From: JABJGO01 sp963921245
Lineage (GTDB): Bacteria > Pseudomonadota > Alphaproteobacteria > Rhodospirillales > Casp-alpha2
DNA length: 64,000 bases
NCBI GenBank assembly: GCA_963921245.4
Contig: CAWUEY030000001.1
Span: forward strand, 682,001-746,000
Direction: 5' to 3'
The position numbers and the translations under genes were made by a program. Position 1 is the stretch's first letter; each line of letters begins with the position of its first letter. Under the pieces are notes generated by a model that was given only the letters and a program-made list of their open reading frames with translations, was not told the origin of the DNA and did no database searches. Positions 8,298 to 17,082 of the stretch are shown in pieces.

Positions 8298-10340
8298 TTA
8301 CAAGTCCTGGCACAGGCGGCGGCTGTCCAGGATCGCGGCGTGGATGTCGCGGCTGTTGACCGCATCGCCGACCCGGTAAAGGAAGTATTCGCCGGAGGGG
8401 TTTGAGACCGTGTTCTGGGGTTGGTTGTGCCGAATGGCCTCCAGGTCCATCTGTCCGTTGTTTTTGGATCGGCCCTTGAGTGCGAAATAGACCTCATCGG
8501 CGGCGCGGGTGCCGTATTCCGTGATCACCTGATCAACGCGCCGCTCGCTGATCTCGTGGGTGTAGACATTGTAGAGCGAAGCCAGTAATGCATTGCCATC
8601 CCGTTTCACGCCCAGAAGCTGGGTGTCCGTCGTAACCTGAATGTCTTTCTCGTAGAACGTTTTCATCACCGGCGGATTATTACAGGTGCCAAGGTCTGGC
8701 CCCACCATGCGATCCGGCGTGACAAACTGAACCCTCGCCCCTGTATGAGCAATAAACTCCGCACAGGACGGGCCGGGATAGCGTCCGTTTTCGTCATACA
8801 TCAGGACGGTTTCAGCGGCGGCGACCTGCCCCGACAGGATGTCCCAGCTTGTGGTGACCAGATCGTTGCCTTCTTCCAGGAATTCCGTATTGGGGACGCC
8901 GCCTGTGGCGATGACAACCAGATCGGGGGTTTCCGCTTCAATCTCCTCTGTCTCGGCATAGGTATTGTAACGAATATCGACACCGGCGTATTCCGCTTCG
9001 CCAACCAACCAGTCGATAATACCCATCAGGTCTCGACGCCGCGGGGCCCTGGCGGCAATGGCCACCTGGCCTCCGGGGCGGTCGCTGGCCTCAAACAGAA
9101 CAACATTGTGTCCGCGAAGGGCGAGAACACGGGCGGCCTCCAATCCCGCGGGGCCCGCCCCGACAATGACAGCTTTTTTCTTTTCACCATCTGTGGGGGT
9201 GACCAATTGCGGGATGTTTTTCTCACGACCCGTTGACGGGTTGTGGATGCAATAGGCCGCCCCGGCCAGATAAATCTGGTCGATACAGTATCCTGCACCG
9301 ACGCAAGGTCGAATGCGGTCTTCCTCACCGCGCGTGATCTTGTCAACAATATGCGGGTCGCTCATGTGGGCGCGGGTCATGCCGACAACATCCATGGCAC
9401 CTGACTCGATGGCATGGCGCGCGCTGGCGACATCGGCGATCCTGGCGGCGTGCAGGGTCGGCACGCCAAAGGTCTGTTTGACTTCACGCACAATGTCGAG
9501 GTTGGGCGATGAGGGTGCCCCCATCATGGAGATCACGTGGCTGAGGTGTTCGTCGCTGTCGACTGAGCCGACGATGACGTTGAGGAAATCGACCATGCCA
9601 CTATCGACGAACTGACGAACAATTTCAAAACCTTCGGTCTTGTCAAATCCGCCACGACATCGTTCATCAACGGAAAGCCGGAGCCCGACGATAAAGTTTT
9701 CACCGGCGGCCTTGCGAATTTCCTCCAGGACCTGCAAACCGAACCGCAATCGATTTTCAAGGGAGCCGCCGTATTCGTCCCGGCGCTTGTTGGTTCGGGG
9801 CGAGGTAAAGGCATCGAACAGGTGGCCGTAGGATTCGATCTCGATGCCATCAAGACCACCTTCCCTGGAGCGCCGCGCGGACTGGCCGAAATCCCTGGCG
9901 ATGCGGTCAATATCTTCTTTCTCGGCAATCTTTGGGAACATGCGATGTGCCATTTCCCTGACGGTAGAGGCGCTTACGATGGGCAGCCAGTGCTCGGCGG
10001 ACCAGCTGGTGCGCCGACCCAGATGGGTGATCTGGTTCATGATGGCTGTGCCATGGTCGTGCACAGCCGTCGCCATTTTTTCGTAAAACTCAATCACCCG
10101 GTCGGTAGAGGAATCGATGTTGCCAAAAGCGGCGGGTGAATCGACGGAAACCGTTGTTGAGCCGCCAAACATGGTGAGGCCGCAGCCGCCTTTGGCCTTT
10201 TCTTCCTGATAACGGATATAGCGCTCCGCCGGCATGCGATCATCGGTGTACGCCGGTTCATGGGCCGTGGACATAACCCGGTTTTTAAGGGTCAGAGTCT
10301 TCAGAGTATAGGGTTGTAGAAGCGGGTCGGCTGACGTCAT
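8298..10340 (-). CDS. FMN/Fe-S/FAD demethylase of the DgcA / 2,4-dienoyl-CoA reductase type
   Basis: A 680-residue Old-Yellow-Enzyme-type oxidoreductase. Residues 1-350 are the FMN TIM barrel (LKNRVMSTAHEPAY, ITHLGRRTSW, YGGSLENRLRF). A [4Fe-4S] cysteine cluster follows (CVGAGYC, AYCIHNPSTG), then an FAD/NAD(P)H-binding half (AVIVGAGPAGLEAARVLALR). Length and start match DgcA, which with DgcB demethylates dimethylglycine in Pseudomonas; stachydrine and N-methylproline demethylases are close relatives. Nearby carnitine, TmpAB and Rieske genes fit a role in methylamine breakdown. No dgcB or sarcosine oxidase gene is in the window. The exact substrate is inferred. Confidence 0.82.
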   Translation of the reverse strand: MTSADPLLQPYTLKTLTLKNRVMSTAHEPAYTDDRMPAERYIRYQEEKAKGGCGLTMFGGSTTVSVDSPAAFGNIDSSTDRVIEFYEKMATAVHDHGTAIMNQITHLGRRTSWSAEHWLPIVSASTVREMAHRMFPKIAEKEDIDRIARDFGQSARRSREGGLDGIEIESYGHLFDAFTSPRTNKRRDEYGGSLENRLRFGLQVLEEIRKAAGENFIVGLRLSVDERCRGGFDKTEGFEIVRQFVDSGMVDFLNVIVGSVDSDEHLSHVISMMGAPSSPNLDIVREVKQTFGVPTLHAARIADVASARHAIESGAMDVVGMTRAHMSDPHIVDKITRGEEDRIRPCVGAGYCIDQIYLAGAAYCIHNPSTGREKNIPQLVTPTDGEKKKAVIVGAGPAGLEAARVLALRGHNVVLFEASDRPGGQVAIAARAPRRRDLMGIIDWLVGEAEYAGVDIRYNTYAETEEIEAETPDLVVIATGGVPNTEFLEEGNDLVTTSWDILSGQVAAAETVLMYDENGRYPGPSCAEFIAHTGARVQFVTPDRMVGPDLGTCNNPPVMKTFYEKDIQVTTDTQLLGVKRDGNALLASLYNVYTHEISERRVDQVITEYGTRAADEVYFALKGRSKNNGQMDLEAIRHNQPQNTVSNPSGEYFLYRVGDAVNSRDIHAAILDSRRLCQDL

Positions 10341-10342
10341 GA

Positions 10343-10594
10343 TTAGGACTGCTCAACTTTTTTCGGAATAACCACGGGCGACACCGCCCAAACCAGAACG
10401 GCTTCCTCGTTGGTTCTGTTTCGTCCGTGATGGGGGATATGGGCGTCAAAACTATAACTGTCGCCCTCATTCAGGATGATGGTTTTACTCCTAAGCGTGA
10501 ACTCCAGTGAACCTCTGATTTCCGCGCCAATGGCATGAGCGGCAAAGGCCTGGGAATCAGAAGCTTTATTCTTGCGAATTGATGGGACTGCCAT
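10343..10594 (-). CDS. Short cupin-domain protein, possibly truncated
   Basis: An 83-residue protein ending in a cupin half (RGSLEFTLRSKTIILNEGDS, SFDAHIPHHGRN, AVLVWAVSPV). This is the C-terminal sensor domain common in XRE-cupin regulators, which normally carry an N-terminal helix-turn-helix of 70-80 residues; none is encoded upstream. The first cupin strand (usually HxxGEExxyVLxG) is degraded to AHAIGAEIRG. It lies 2 bp before the DgcA-like gene on the same strand. It may be a stand-alone cupin or the remains of the regulator. Confidence 0.55.
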   Translation of the reverse strand: MAVPSIRKNKASDSQAFAAHAIGAEIRGSLEFTLRSKTIILNEGDSYSFDAHIPHHGRNRTNEEAVLVWAVSPVVIPKKVEQS

Positions 10595-10756
10595 TTGTCA
10601 CCCTCGGCTGAAACCAGACCCCTGTATTAAAGAGGTGAAGAAAAGGAGGGTCAACGAACAAGAAGAAAACCTGTGCGCATGTCATGTTATAAATCTTTAG
10701 CAGAGCAGGATTTTATGTTAACATCCACGTGATTATGACAGGGAGTAACAGAAAAA

Positions 10757-12397
10757 ATGATCAAACAAATCAAAGACGAAACAAAAACCGATACCGTCAG
10801 TTATGACAATCTGACCGGTGCGGAGCAGGATGCACTTGAATTTGCGCTGGCCCACGGAGCAACCCGCCGAGATGCCATGAAGATGATGATGGCTGTCGGC
10901 TTTACGGCGGCGGCGGCCGGAACACTTGTTGCCGGTGCGGAAGATGCCATAGCGGCAACGCCGAAAAAAGGCGGCACTGTTCGTTGCGCTACGCACATTC
11001 AGGGACCCGATGATACCCTGGACCCTGGGCAGATGGGTACAGCAACCGATTACAGCCGTGCGCGGGCGCACTACAACAGCCTCGTTCAGCTTAACGATGA
11101 TATCGTGCCGCAGCCTGAGTTGGCCGAAGAGTTTTCTGCCAACGCGGACGCATCCGAATGGACATTCAAACTGCGCAAGGATGTTGAATGGCATGACGGC
11201 AGCAGGTTCACCGCGGATGATGTGCTCTACACCATGAGCCGTCACTACGGGGATGACTCCACCTCGGTGGTAAAATCTCTTGTTGAAGCGGTTGATGAGT
11301 GGAAAAAAGTTGGTCCCTATGAGGTCAAGGCTATTTGTAAAACACCCTACGCCGATCTGGCAGCGGTGCTCGGTGAAAAACAGTTCAAGATAATCAAAGA
11401 TGGTACGACGGATTTTCAGAACCCCGTTGGAACGGGTCCTTTCAGACTGGAAACTTTTGAACCTGGTGTTCGTTCATCTCACGTTCGCAATGAAAACTAC
11501 TGGCGTGAAGGTGCCAATGTGGAGCAACTCGAGATATTCGGCATTACGGATCCGCTTGCACGTGTCAATGCGCTGTTATCCGGTGATACAGACCTCGCAA
11601 CCAGTATTGACCCCAACGCCATCAAGCAGGTCGAAGGCAAGGACGGGGTGGAGATTGTTTCAACACCCTCTGGTTCCTACATGGGCATTTGCATGAATGC
11701 GACAAAATCCCCCGGCAACAACCCGGATTTTGTTGCTGGTATGAAGTTGCTGATGCGGCGTGAGAAAGTCTTGAAAAGCCTTCTGAAAGGTCACGGCACG
11801 CTGGGTAATGACCATCCGATCAATGTCGCTTACGGGGTTGATCACTGTAGCGAAATTCCACAGCGTGAGTATGACCCTGATCAGGCCAAGCATCTGATTA
11901 AGAAATCCGGTATCGAAAGTGCTCAGATTGATGTGGCGGAAGTCACCCAGGGGATAACGGATGCCTGTCTGTTGCTACAGCGCGAATGCGCCAAGATCGG
12001 CTTTAACCTTCAGGTCAAGAAGATCGCAACGGATGGTTTCTGGGGCTCCATTTGGCAGACCACACCCATGAATGTAACGGCGTGGAACATGCGTCCAACC
12101 GCAACAATTATGCTGGATATTGCCTATCACCCGGATGCACCGTGGAGTGACACGTGGTGGAAAGACGAGCGTATGGCTATTCTGTTGGACAAGGCCCGTG
12201 CGGAAACCGATCCTGCAAACCGCTACGAACTACAGTGCCAGATGCAACAGATCGTTCGCGACGGCTCCGGCGTATTATTGCCGGCGCACCGCAATCTCAT
12301 TGATGGTAAAAAATCTACGATTCAGGGGATCCCAAAACTAGCCCTTGGTGATTTGGGTGGCTGTGAATGGCCAGAGTTTGTCTGGTACGACGCCTGA
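10757..12397 (+). CDS. Orphan ABC-transporter substrate-binding protein, family 5 (dipeptide/nickel type)
   Basis: A 546-residue SBP_bac_5 protein. An unusually long N-region precedes a twin-arginine-like leader (ATRRDAMKMMMAVGFTAAAAG, then EDAIAA before the mature KKGGTVRCATHIQG). Typical family segments follow (WTFKLRKDVEWHDGSRFTAD, NPVGTGPFRLETFEPG, NENYWREG). These proteins capture oligopeptides, opines or other solutes for a permease. No permease or ATPase of this class is adjacent, so it either serves a distant transporter or has been separated from it. The start has GGGAG about 10 bases upstream. A hairpin terminator follows. Confidence 0.88.
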   Translation: MIKQIKDETKTDTVSYDNLTGAEQDALEFALAHGATRRDAMKMMMAVGFTAAAAGTLVAGAEDAIAATPKKGGTVRCATHIQGPDDTLDPGQMGTATDYSRARAHYNSLVQLNDDIVPQPELAEEFSANADASEWTFKLRKDVEWHDGSRFTADDVLYTMSRHYGDDSTSVVKSLVEAVDEWKKVGPYEVKAICKTPYADLAAVLGEKQFKIIKDGTTDFQNPVGTGPFRLETFEPGVRSSHVRNENYWREGANVEQLEIFGITDPLARVNALLSGDTDLATSIDPNAIKQVEGKDGVEIVSTPSGSYMGICMNATKSPGNNPDFVAGMKLLMRREKVLKSLLKGHGTLGNDHPINVAYGVDHCSEIPQREYDPDQAKHLIKKSGIESAQIDVAEVTQGITDACLLLQRECAKIGFNLQVKKIATDGFWGSIWQTTPMNVTAWNMRPTATIMLDIAYHPDAPWSDTWWKDERMAILLDKARAETDPANRYELQCQMQQIVRDGSGVLLPAHRNLIDGKKSTIQGIPKLALGDLGGCEWPEFVWYDA

Positions 12398-12399
12398 GA

Positions 12400-12630
12400 T
12401 CAATAGAATCCGGTTTTAGAAGAGGCCCGCCTTGCGCTGGCCTCTTCTCTTTTCAGGTCCGGCGCGGCGTGTTTCGAGGAGCGTACCGCCCTCTGGGATA
12501 AGTACACGGCGACCGCTGCGTCGAAACTGGCGACGCTGTCCATAACCGCCTGTGCGGGTTGACCGGTGATCAGGAGTAACCCGATAAAGAAAGACAGGCC
12601 GATGGCTTTTGGGCTACCGAAACACGTCAC
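12400..12630 (-). CDS. Small putative secreted protein
   Basis: A 76-residue frame with a clear signal peptide (SPKAIGLSFFIGLLLITGQP, then AQA) and a short Ala/Arg-rich mature part. It starts 25 bp downstream of the peroxidase stop on the same strand, so it could be the last gene of that operon. Against it, the 3' end overlaps a strong terminator hairpin for the opposite strand, and no family was recognised. Confidence 0.4.
   Translation of the reverse strand: MTCFGSPKAIGLSFFIGLLLITGQPAQAVMDSVASFDAAVAVYLSQRAVRSSKHAAPDLKREEASARRASSKTGFY
12418..12452. terminator. Rho-independent hairpin after the binding-protein gene
   Basis: AGAAGAGGCC at 12418-12427 pairs perfectly with GGCCTCTTCT at 12439-12448, with an 11-base loop, followed by a short CTTTTC tract. 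It terminates plus-strand transcription from the binding-protein gene. The same bases lie in the C-terminal codons of a small minus-strand frame. Confidence 0.75.
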
Positions 12631-12655
12631 GTTTACCTTCCTTGTTTGCTAAGGA

Positions 12656-13648
12656 TTAAAGGCGGTCGTCGTCCGTCAGGGTTTCGAGAAACAAAACAAG
12701 ATTATGTTTCTGCTGTTGGTCAAGATTTCTTTTTAGGTCATCCGGAACGGATGATCGCTGCTGTATACCTGTTACATAGTGGTCGATCACTTCTGCCAGC
12801 GTTTTGATTGATCCGTCATGCATGTAGGGCGCGCGGATTGCTACGTTGCGCAGTGAAGGTGTCTTGAAAGCATGTTGCGCGAGGGGATCGTCGGGCAAAT
12901 TGGCGGCGCGGCCGAGATCGTCTGTGTTCAATCCGATATCGTGGAGCCGGTTGTCAGTAAATCGCCATCCCCTATGGCAGGCGACACACCCGGCCTCACC
13001 CCGGAAAAGCGAAAACCCGGCTTTTGCGTTGTCATTCATGGCGCTGTCGTCTCCCGCGAGCCAGCGATCAAAGGCTGATGTTTCCGATAATAGGGAACGC
13101 ATATAGGTGGCGATACTCTGTGTGACACCACCGAGTGTGGGGGTTTCTTCACCAAAGGCATCGTCGAACAGAGGTGGATACGCAGGGTTTTGGGCCAATT
13201 CCGGGAGCAGGGCTTGCAAATCCTGGTTCATGATGTCCTTATGAGAAATCGGCCCGAGAATGAATCCCTCTAGTGAGAAGCCCCGCCCATCGCGGCCGAA
13301 ACTGGTTTCCCAGGCGATGTCCTGAAGAGGCGGGGTTCTGCGCTTGCCGGGCACGCCGGTTTCGCCAGGACTAGATGCCAGTGGATCCGCCCAGACCACT
13401 TCCTCCTGATGACAGGTTGCGCAAGACATGGTGTTGCCACCCGAAAGTGCGGTGTCGTGGAACAGTCGCTCACCAAGCAAGCGCTTGGCCTCGCTGGGTG
13501 GATTGAAAGCCGGAAACGGAGAAGTAGCGGGCCTTGCAAAGTTGGTTAAATCGCCATTCTGTCCGTCTGATGCCCGGGCGTCAGAGATAGAAAACCACGC
13601 AACAACCATAAAAAGGCCGATAATCGTTTGAGCCCGAAGCGTCAACAT
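12656..13648 (-). CDS. Di-haem cytochrome c peroxidase (MauG/CcpA family)
   Basis: Start chosen at 13648, where GGGAGGTG precedes ATG; an upstream in-frame ATG has no such site. This gives 330 residues with a signal peptide (LRAQTIIGLFMVVAWFSISD, then ARA). Two c-type haem motifs are visible, CATCH (Cys76-His80) and CVACH (Cys221-His225). The family reduces hydrogen peroxide in the periplasm with electrons from cytochromes, or modifies protein tryptophans in MauG. The late segment KTPSLRNVAIRAPYMHDGS is characteristic and carries the Met/His region. No amine dehydrogenase gene is nearby, so a peroxidase role is the default. Confidence 0.9.
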   Translation of the reverse strand: MLTLRAQTIIGLFMVVAWFSISDARASDGQNGDLTNFARPATSPFPAFNPPSEAKRLLGERLFHDTALSGGNTMSCATCHQEEVVWADPLASSPGETGVPGKRRTPPLQDIAWETSFGRDGRGFSLEGFILGPISHKDIMNQDLQALLPELAQNPAYPPLFDDAFGEETPTLGGVTQSIATYMRSLLSETSAFDRWLAGDDSAMNDNAKAGFSLFRGEAGCVACHRGWRFTDNRLHDIGLNTDDLGRAANLPDDPLAQHAFKTPSLRNVAIRAPYMHDGSIKTLAEVIDHYVTGIQQRSSVPDDLKRNLDQQQKHNLVLFLETLTDDDRL

Positions 13649-13881
13649 ATGGCACCTCCCAATTCCGCATTCAATATAGTTGCCACCGCTTACTTCACAA
13701 CCGAACTGTCCTAAATCGGTACAGTTTGCAGAAACCTCCCAAAAAAGAGAATTCACGTTGGTTTATACAATGTTCAATGGTTTGTGATCCACGGGGCATC
13801 GTTGACAAGGCGGCGTCTTGTACTTGTTGTATCGTCTGGTACTTTCAGCGCGACTCACGCACCCGTTGGAGGGGGAGGGAA

Positions 13882-14715
13882 TTGGATAAACTCATTTCTG
13901 TTGTTGTTTCAACCTACAACTGGGCCGAAGCCTTGGGCATGGTTCTGGATTCCTTCGATTATCAAACGGATCGGAACTTTGAGGTGATCGTCGCCGATGA
14001 CGGATCGCATGAGGATACCCGGAAACTTGTGGAAGAAAAATCGGTAAACGCGTCTTATCCCATCAAACATTTTTGGCAGCAAGATCAGGGCTTCCGAGCG
14101 GCCCGTTCACGAAACGGCGCAGTATCTCTGGCGGCGGGTGATTACTTCATCATTACGGACGGGGATTGCTGTGTCTTGCCGGATTTCATCGAATCTCACC
14201 GGCGTCTGATGGAGCCGGGCTGGTTCGTGACCGGGAAACGATGTTTCCTGAAGAAAGGTTTTTCTGCCAACGTGCTTGCAAGGCGTATCGCGCATTATCG
14301 TTGGTCAAAGGGTGCTTGGTTTGTCAAATCTCTCATGGGGGCAAGCAATAGAGCCGCACAATTCCTGCCCATACCCGTATCCGATACTAGGCGGAGACGG
14401 ATGCCGACAGAGTGGGACAACGCCCAGACCTGTAATTTGGCAGTGTGGAGAGAAGACTTCATGGCGGTTGACGGATTTGATGCCGCCTACGAGGGGCATG
14501 GCAAGGAGGACTCTGATTTCATTGTCAGGATCATTCGGTCCGGCGTGAAACGGAAAACGGCTGAGTACACCTCACCGGTTCTGCATTTTTATCATGGCCG
14601 GCGGGGGAAGGACTATGCCGTTCTCGGAGAAAATCCAAAGCGGCTTGGCGAATTGTTAGAGGATAAGGAGCGGACAAAACCGATCATTGGGTACTCAGAT
14701 TGCCTTAAATCCTAA
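13882..14715 (+). CDS. Glycosyltransferase family 2 with galactosyltransferase-type C-terminus
   Basis: A TTG start at 13882 directly follows a strong purine-rich site (GGAGGGGGAGGGA); upstream ATG codons lack one and would add 52 non-conserved residues. The 277-residue product starts with the GT-A fold (LISVVVSTYN, FEVIVADDGSHEDT). It has GFRAARSRNGAV, the metal-binding DGDCCV variant of DxD, and the C-terminal W-x-G-x-G/E-D-like EGHGKEDSDF motif. Such enzymes transfer sugars from nucleotide donors to surface polysaccharide or lipid. It stands alone, with no polysaccharide locus around it, and ends one base before the convergent TauD gene. Confidence 0.87.
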   Translation: MDKLISVVVSTYNWAEALGMVLDSFDYQTDRNFEVIVADDGSHEDTRKLVEEKSVNASYPIKHFWQQDQGFRAARSRNGAVSLAAGDYFIITDGDCCVLPDFIESHRRLMEPGWFVTGKRCFLKKGFSANVLARRIAHYRWSKGAWFVKSLMGASNRAAQFLPIPVSDTRRRRMPTEWDNAQTCNLAVWREDFMAVDGFDAAYEGHGKEDSDFIVRIIRSGVKRKTAEYTSPVLHFYHGRRGKDYAVLGENPKRLGELLEDKERTKPIIGYSDCLKS

Positions 14716-14716
14716 C

Positions 14717-15742
14717 TTAATCGGAAACAATAATACCACCGCGCGCGCCAATGGTTGTGCTGCCGAACCGTGTCGCAAACACATCCGGGAGTGGGCGGTC
14801 CTCCGCGACACTGAGCCAGAGACGAAGCAGGTAACGACGTTTCTGCGGATCGGGCCAATCCTCAAAACCGGTTCGATCATGCAGTATGCTGTGATTGTGA
14901 ACAAACTGCATGTCGCCGGGTTCCAGGCACATGGCGAGATACATGTCCGGGTCGTTGGCAAACGTATCGAACTGATCCAGAGCCGCAATGTGATTATCTG
15001 ACAAACGAGGCGCATCCGGGAAGCGTTGCGCTGAGGATATATACTGTCGCTGGTACATAACGGTCAGAAAACCCCTGAACCAGGAAAACACCGGGATCTC
15101 GAAATAGGGCTTCATGCCCTCAGGAATTTCGCCGCGGCGGTCCGTTGCAATGGAATCGAAAAGATACGGCAACAGGTCCGGGCACTCGGTCTGAAACCGG
15201 TTGTATATACTGGCGGCGCTGACCAGCATGGAGTCTCCGCCATGACGGGCTTTGCACAGACAAAGCAGTCCAACAACATCGCTGGAATCCGTGTGGAAAG
15301 TTTGCCGCTCATTGGTCTGGTATATTCGGGTGTCTGTGTCTCTTGCATCCGCGCCTAGGTCACGGACGTGCCCCAGAATGTCGCCATTGGCGTTCTGCGA
15401 TCTGGCCTTCCCGATGTGTGTTCCCAGGCCATAAAACAATAGGGCCGCCTGACGTTCCGAATAGGTTGATACATCCAATCCGCGGATCAAAACAAAACCC
15501 AAGCCGGAAACCAGTTGGGCACGGACGGAGTCTAGAACGGGTGCTAGTGTGGGTAGGGGGAAGGCCGCGCCTGTAACGGCCGGAAAATCCAGCGTGGCTG
15601 CCATAACCTTTTCCAGAGCGCTATCAAGCTCTGCCCGGTGCGCATTGGTCAGGGACAGGGTCCAGTCCTCAGGCCTAGATTGTAAATCGCGGCCCGTCCA
15701 GGCCGAAGGTGAACCTATGTGGGTCGGTAGGTTTTCCACCAT
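14717..15742 (-). CDS. TauD/TfdA-family Fe(II)/2-oxoglutarate dioxygenase
   Basis: A 341-residue protein. The Fe(II) facial triad is visible as His150-x-Asp152 (TFHTDSSD) and a late His in SILHDRTGFED (about residue 288). An arginine-rich segment (RRYLLRLWLS) follows, as expected for 2-oxoglutarate binding. The sequence resembles the TauD group that hydroxylates small amines, sulfonates or carboxylates, but no substrate can be read off. It lies 188 bp downstream of the Rieske gene on the same strand, so it may form a unit with the Rieske and HD-domain genes and could supply the hydroxylated substrate to the HD protein, as TmpA does for TmpB. That pairing is inference. Confidence 0.85.
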   Translation of the reverse strand: MVENLPTHIGSPSAWTGRDLQSRPEDWTLSLTNAHRAELDSALEKVMAATLDFPAVTGAAFPLPTLAPVLDSVRAQLVSGLGFVLIRGLDVSTYSERQAALLFYGLGTHIGKARSQNANGDILGHVRDLGADARDTDTRIYQTNERQTFHTDSSDVVGLLCLCKARHGGDSMLVSAASIYNRFQTECPDLLPYLFDSIATDRRGEIPEGMKPYFEIPVFSWFRGFLTVMYQRQYISSAQRFPDAPRLSDNHIAALDQFDTFANDPDMYLAMCLEPGDMQFVHNHSILHDRTGFEDWPDPQKRRYLLRLWLSVAEDRPLPDVFATRFGSTTIGARGGIIVSD

Positions 15743-15930
15743 TCCCTCGTCGTTAGCGGTGTTTGTTTCAATCCTGCATGCGGCAACACACCCGGGTCAT
15801 ACCAGGCATTGCGTATCGGTTTTATCTGGCGATACTTTTTAGACAAGGTAAAGCGTTTGCTGGTGCTGGCGGGGCCTATATCGAACCGGATGGGGCGCGG
15901 TTTTACTGAACGCGGGTTGTTCTACTGGTC

Positions 15931-17082
15931 TCAGGCCCGGTTCTGTATTGTATGTCGCATCTGATCAGCATACCACACAGCGAAATTGGCAACATTCGGT
16001 TCCTTTATCACATTGAACTGACCTTGCCTCGCAAATGGTGATCTCAACCCCTGATGCTGATTAACCAAAAAGGGGATGTCCTCGGCCAGAGCGTCGTCCA
16101 TGCGTTTGTAATAATACGCAGATTTTTCCTCAAAACCTTCCGTTTCAGCGGTTTCCCGAGGGAAACAAACGGTCATGCCGACCCGTGTTCGATGCGGTGA
16201 AAGGGGTAAAGTGTCGTATACCCAGATAGCTTCTGTGCTCGCCGCGAATGTCATATTGGGATACATCCATGTATAGCGTGTTCCCCGGGCATTTCGACCT
16301 TTCAACGTCGGTATGGGCGGCAAGGCGTGGGCCTGGGCATCTTCTAGGAGGCCGCCTGTGCCCTCTGTCGAGCCAAACTGGGAAGTGTAGTTGCCGGTAA
16401 CGTCATCCGGTTGGTCCGGCGGCGCATAAACGTCGTTGATGGAATAGGGATGAACATAGGGGAGGTGATAGTACTCGTTGAAAACCTCCAGAAATCCTTT
16501 CCAGTTGCAATCGACTTCAAGTTCCCGCCGCCGGGTTGAAACCAGCCCGTCTAAATTCCACGGCTCATGGATAGGGCCGAAGTCACCCATCCATGTGTCA
16601 ATGTCGGGGGTGGTATTGTCAAAACAGATAAAGGCAAACCCGTGGCGTTCTTCTACCTGGAAGGCAATCAGGCCGTAATCTGATTGATCGAAATCCGGTG
16701 TTTGTTCCATATCCGGTGCCCGGCGCAGAAAACCGGTCAGATCATAGGTCCAGCGGTGAAAGGGGCAACTGATAGTGGCGGCCTTTCCACACCCGTTTAA
16801 TAACTTGGCACCGCGATGGCGGCAGGAATTGGCAAACCCTCGCAGCACACCGCACGTGTCACGAACAATAATGGTTGGCACCCCCGCTATGGTTTCGTCG
16901 CTATAGTCACCGGGTCCCGCCCATCGGTCCGCCCGACCCAGGCCGATCCATGATCGCCGGAAAACGGCGTGGTGTTCAATTTGGAAGGCGTCAGCGTCTG
17001 TATAACACTGCGGCGGAATGCTGAGGGTGGAACTGATTGGCAGGCTTACCGCTTCCAGTTTCGTTGCCAAATCGATTGTCAT
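15931..17082 (-). CDS. Rieske non-haem iron oxygenase, alpha subunit (GbcA/CntA-like)
   Basis: A 383-residue ring-hydroxylating-type oxygenase. The Rieske [2Fe-2S] site is CRHRG...CPFHRW (Cys87, His89, Cys106, His109). The mononuclear iron site is FNEYYHLPYVHP (His206, His211). Members of this branch oxidise quaternary amines: glycine betaine monooxygenase GbcA, carnitine oxygenase CntA and stachydrine demethylase. The neighbouring tmpAB and dgcA-like genes make glycine betaine a sensible substrate. No reductase partner (gbcB-like) is encoded nearby. The start overlaps the stop of the HD-domain gene (ATGA), so translation is coupled. Confidence 0.85.
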   Translation of the reverse strand: MTIDLATKLEAVSLPISSTLSIPPQCYTDADAFQIEHHAVFRRSWIGLGRADRWAGPGDYSDETIAGVPTIIVRDTCGVLRGFANSCRHRGAKLLNGCGKAATISCPFHRWTYDLTGFLRRAPDMEQTPDFDQSDYGLIAFQVEERHGFAFICFDNTTPDIDTWMGDFGPIHEPWNLDGLVSTRRRELEVDCNWKGFLEVFNEYYHLPYVHPYSINDVYAPPDQPDDVTGNYTSQFGSTEGTGGLLEDAQAHALPPIPTLKGRNARGTRYTWMYPNMTFAASTEAIWVYDTLPLSPHRTRVGMTVCFPRETAETEGFEEKSAYYYKRMDDALAEDIPFLVNQHQGLRSPFARQGQFNVIKEPNVANFAVWYADQMRHTIQNRA

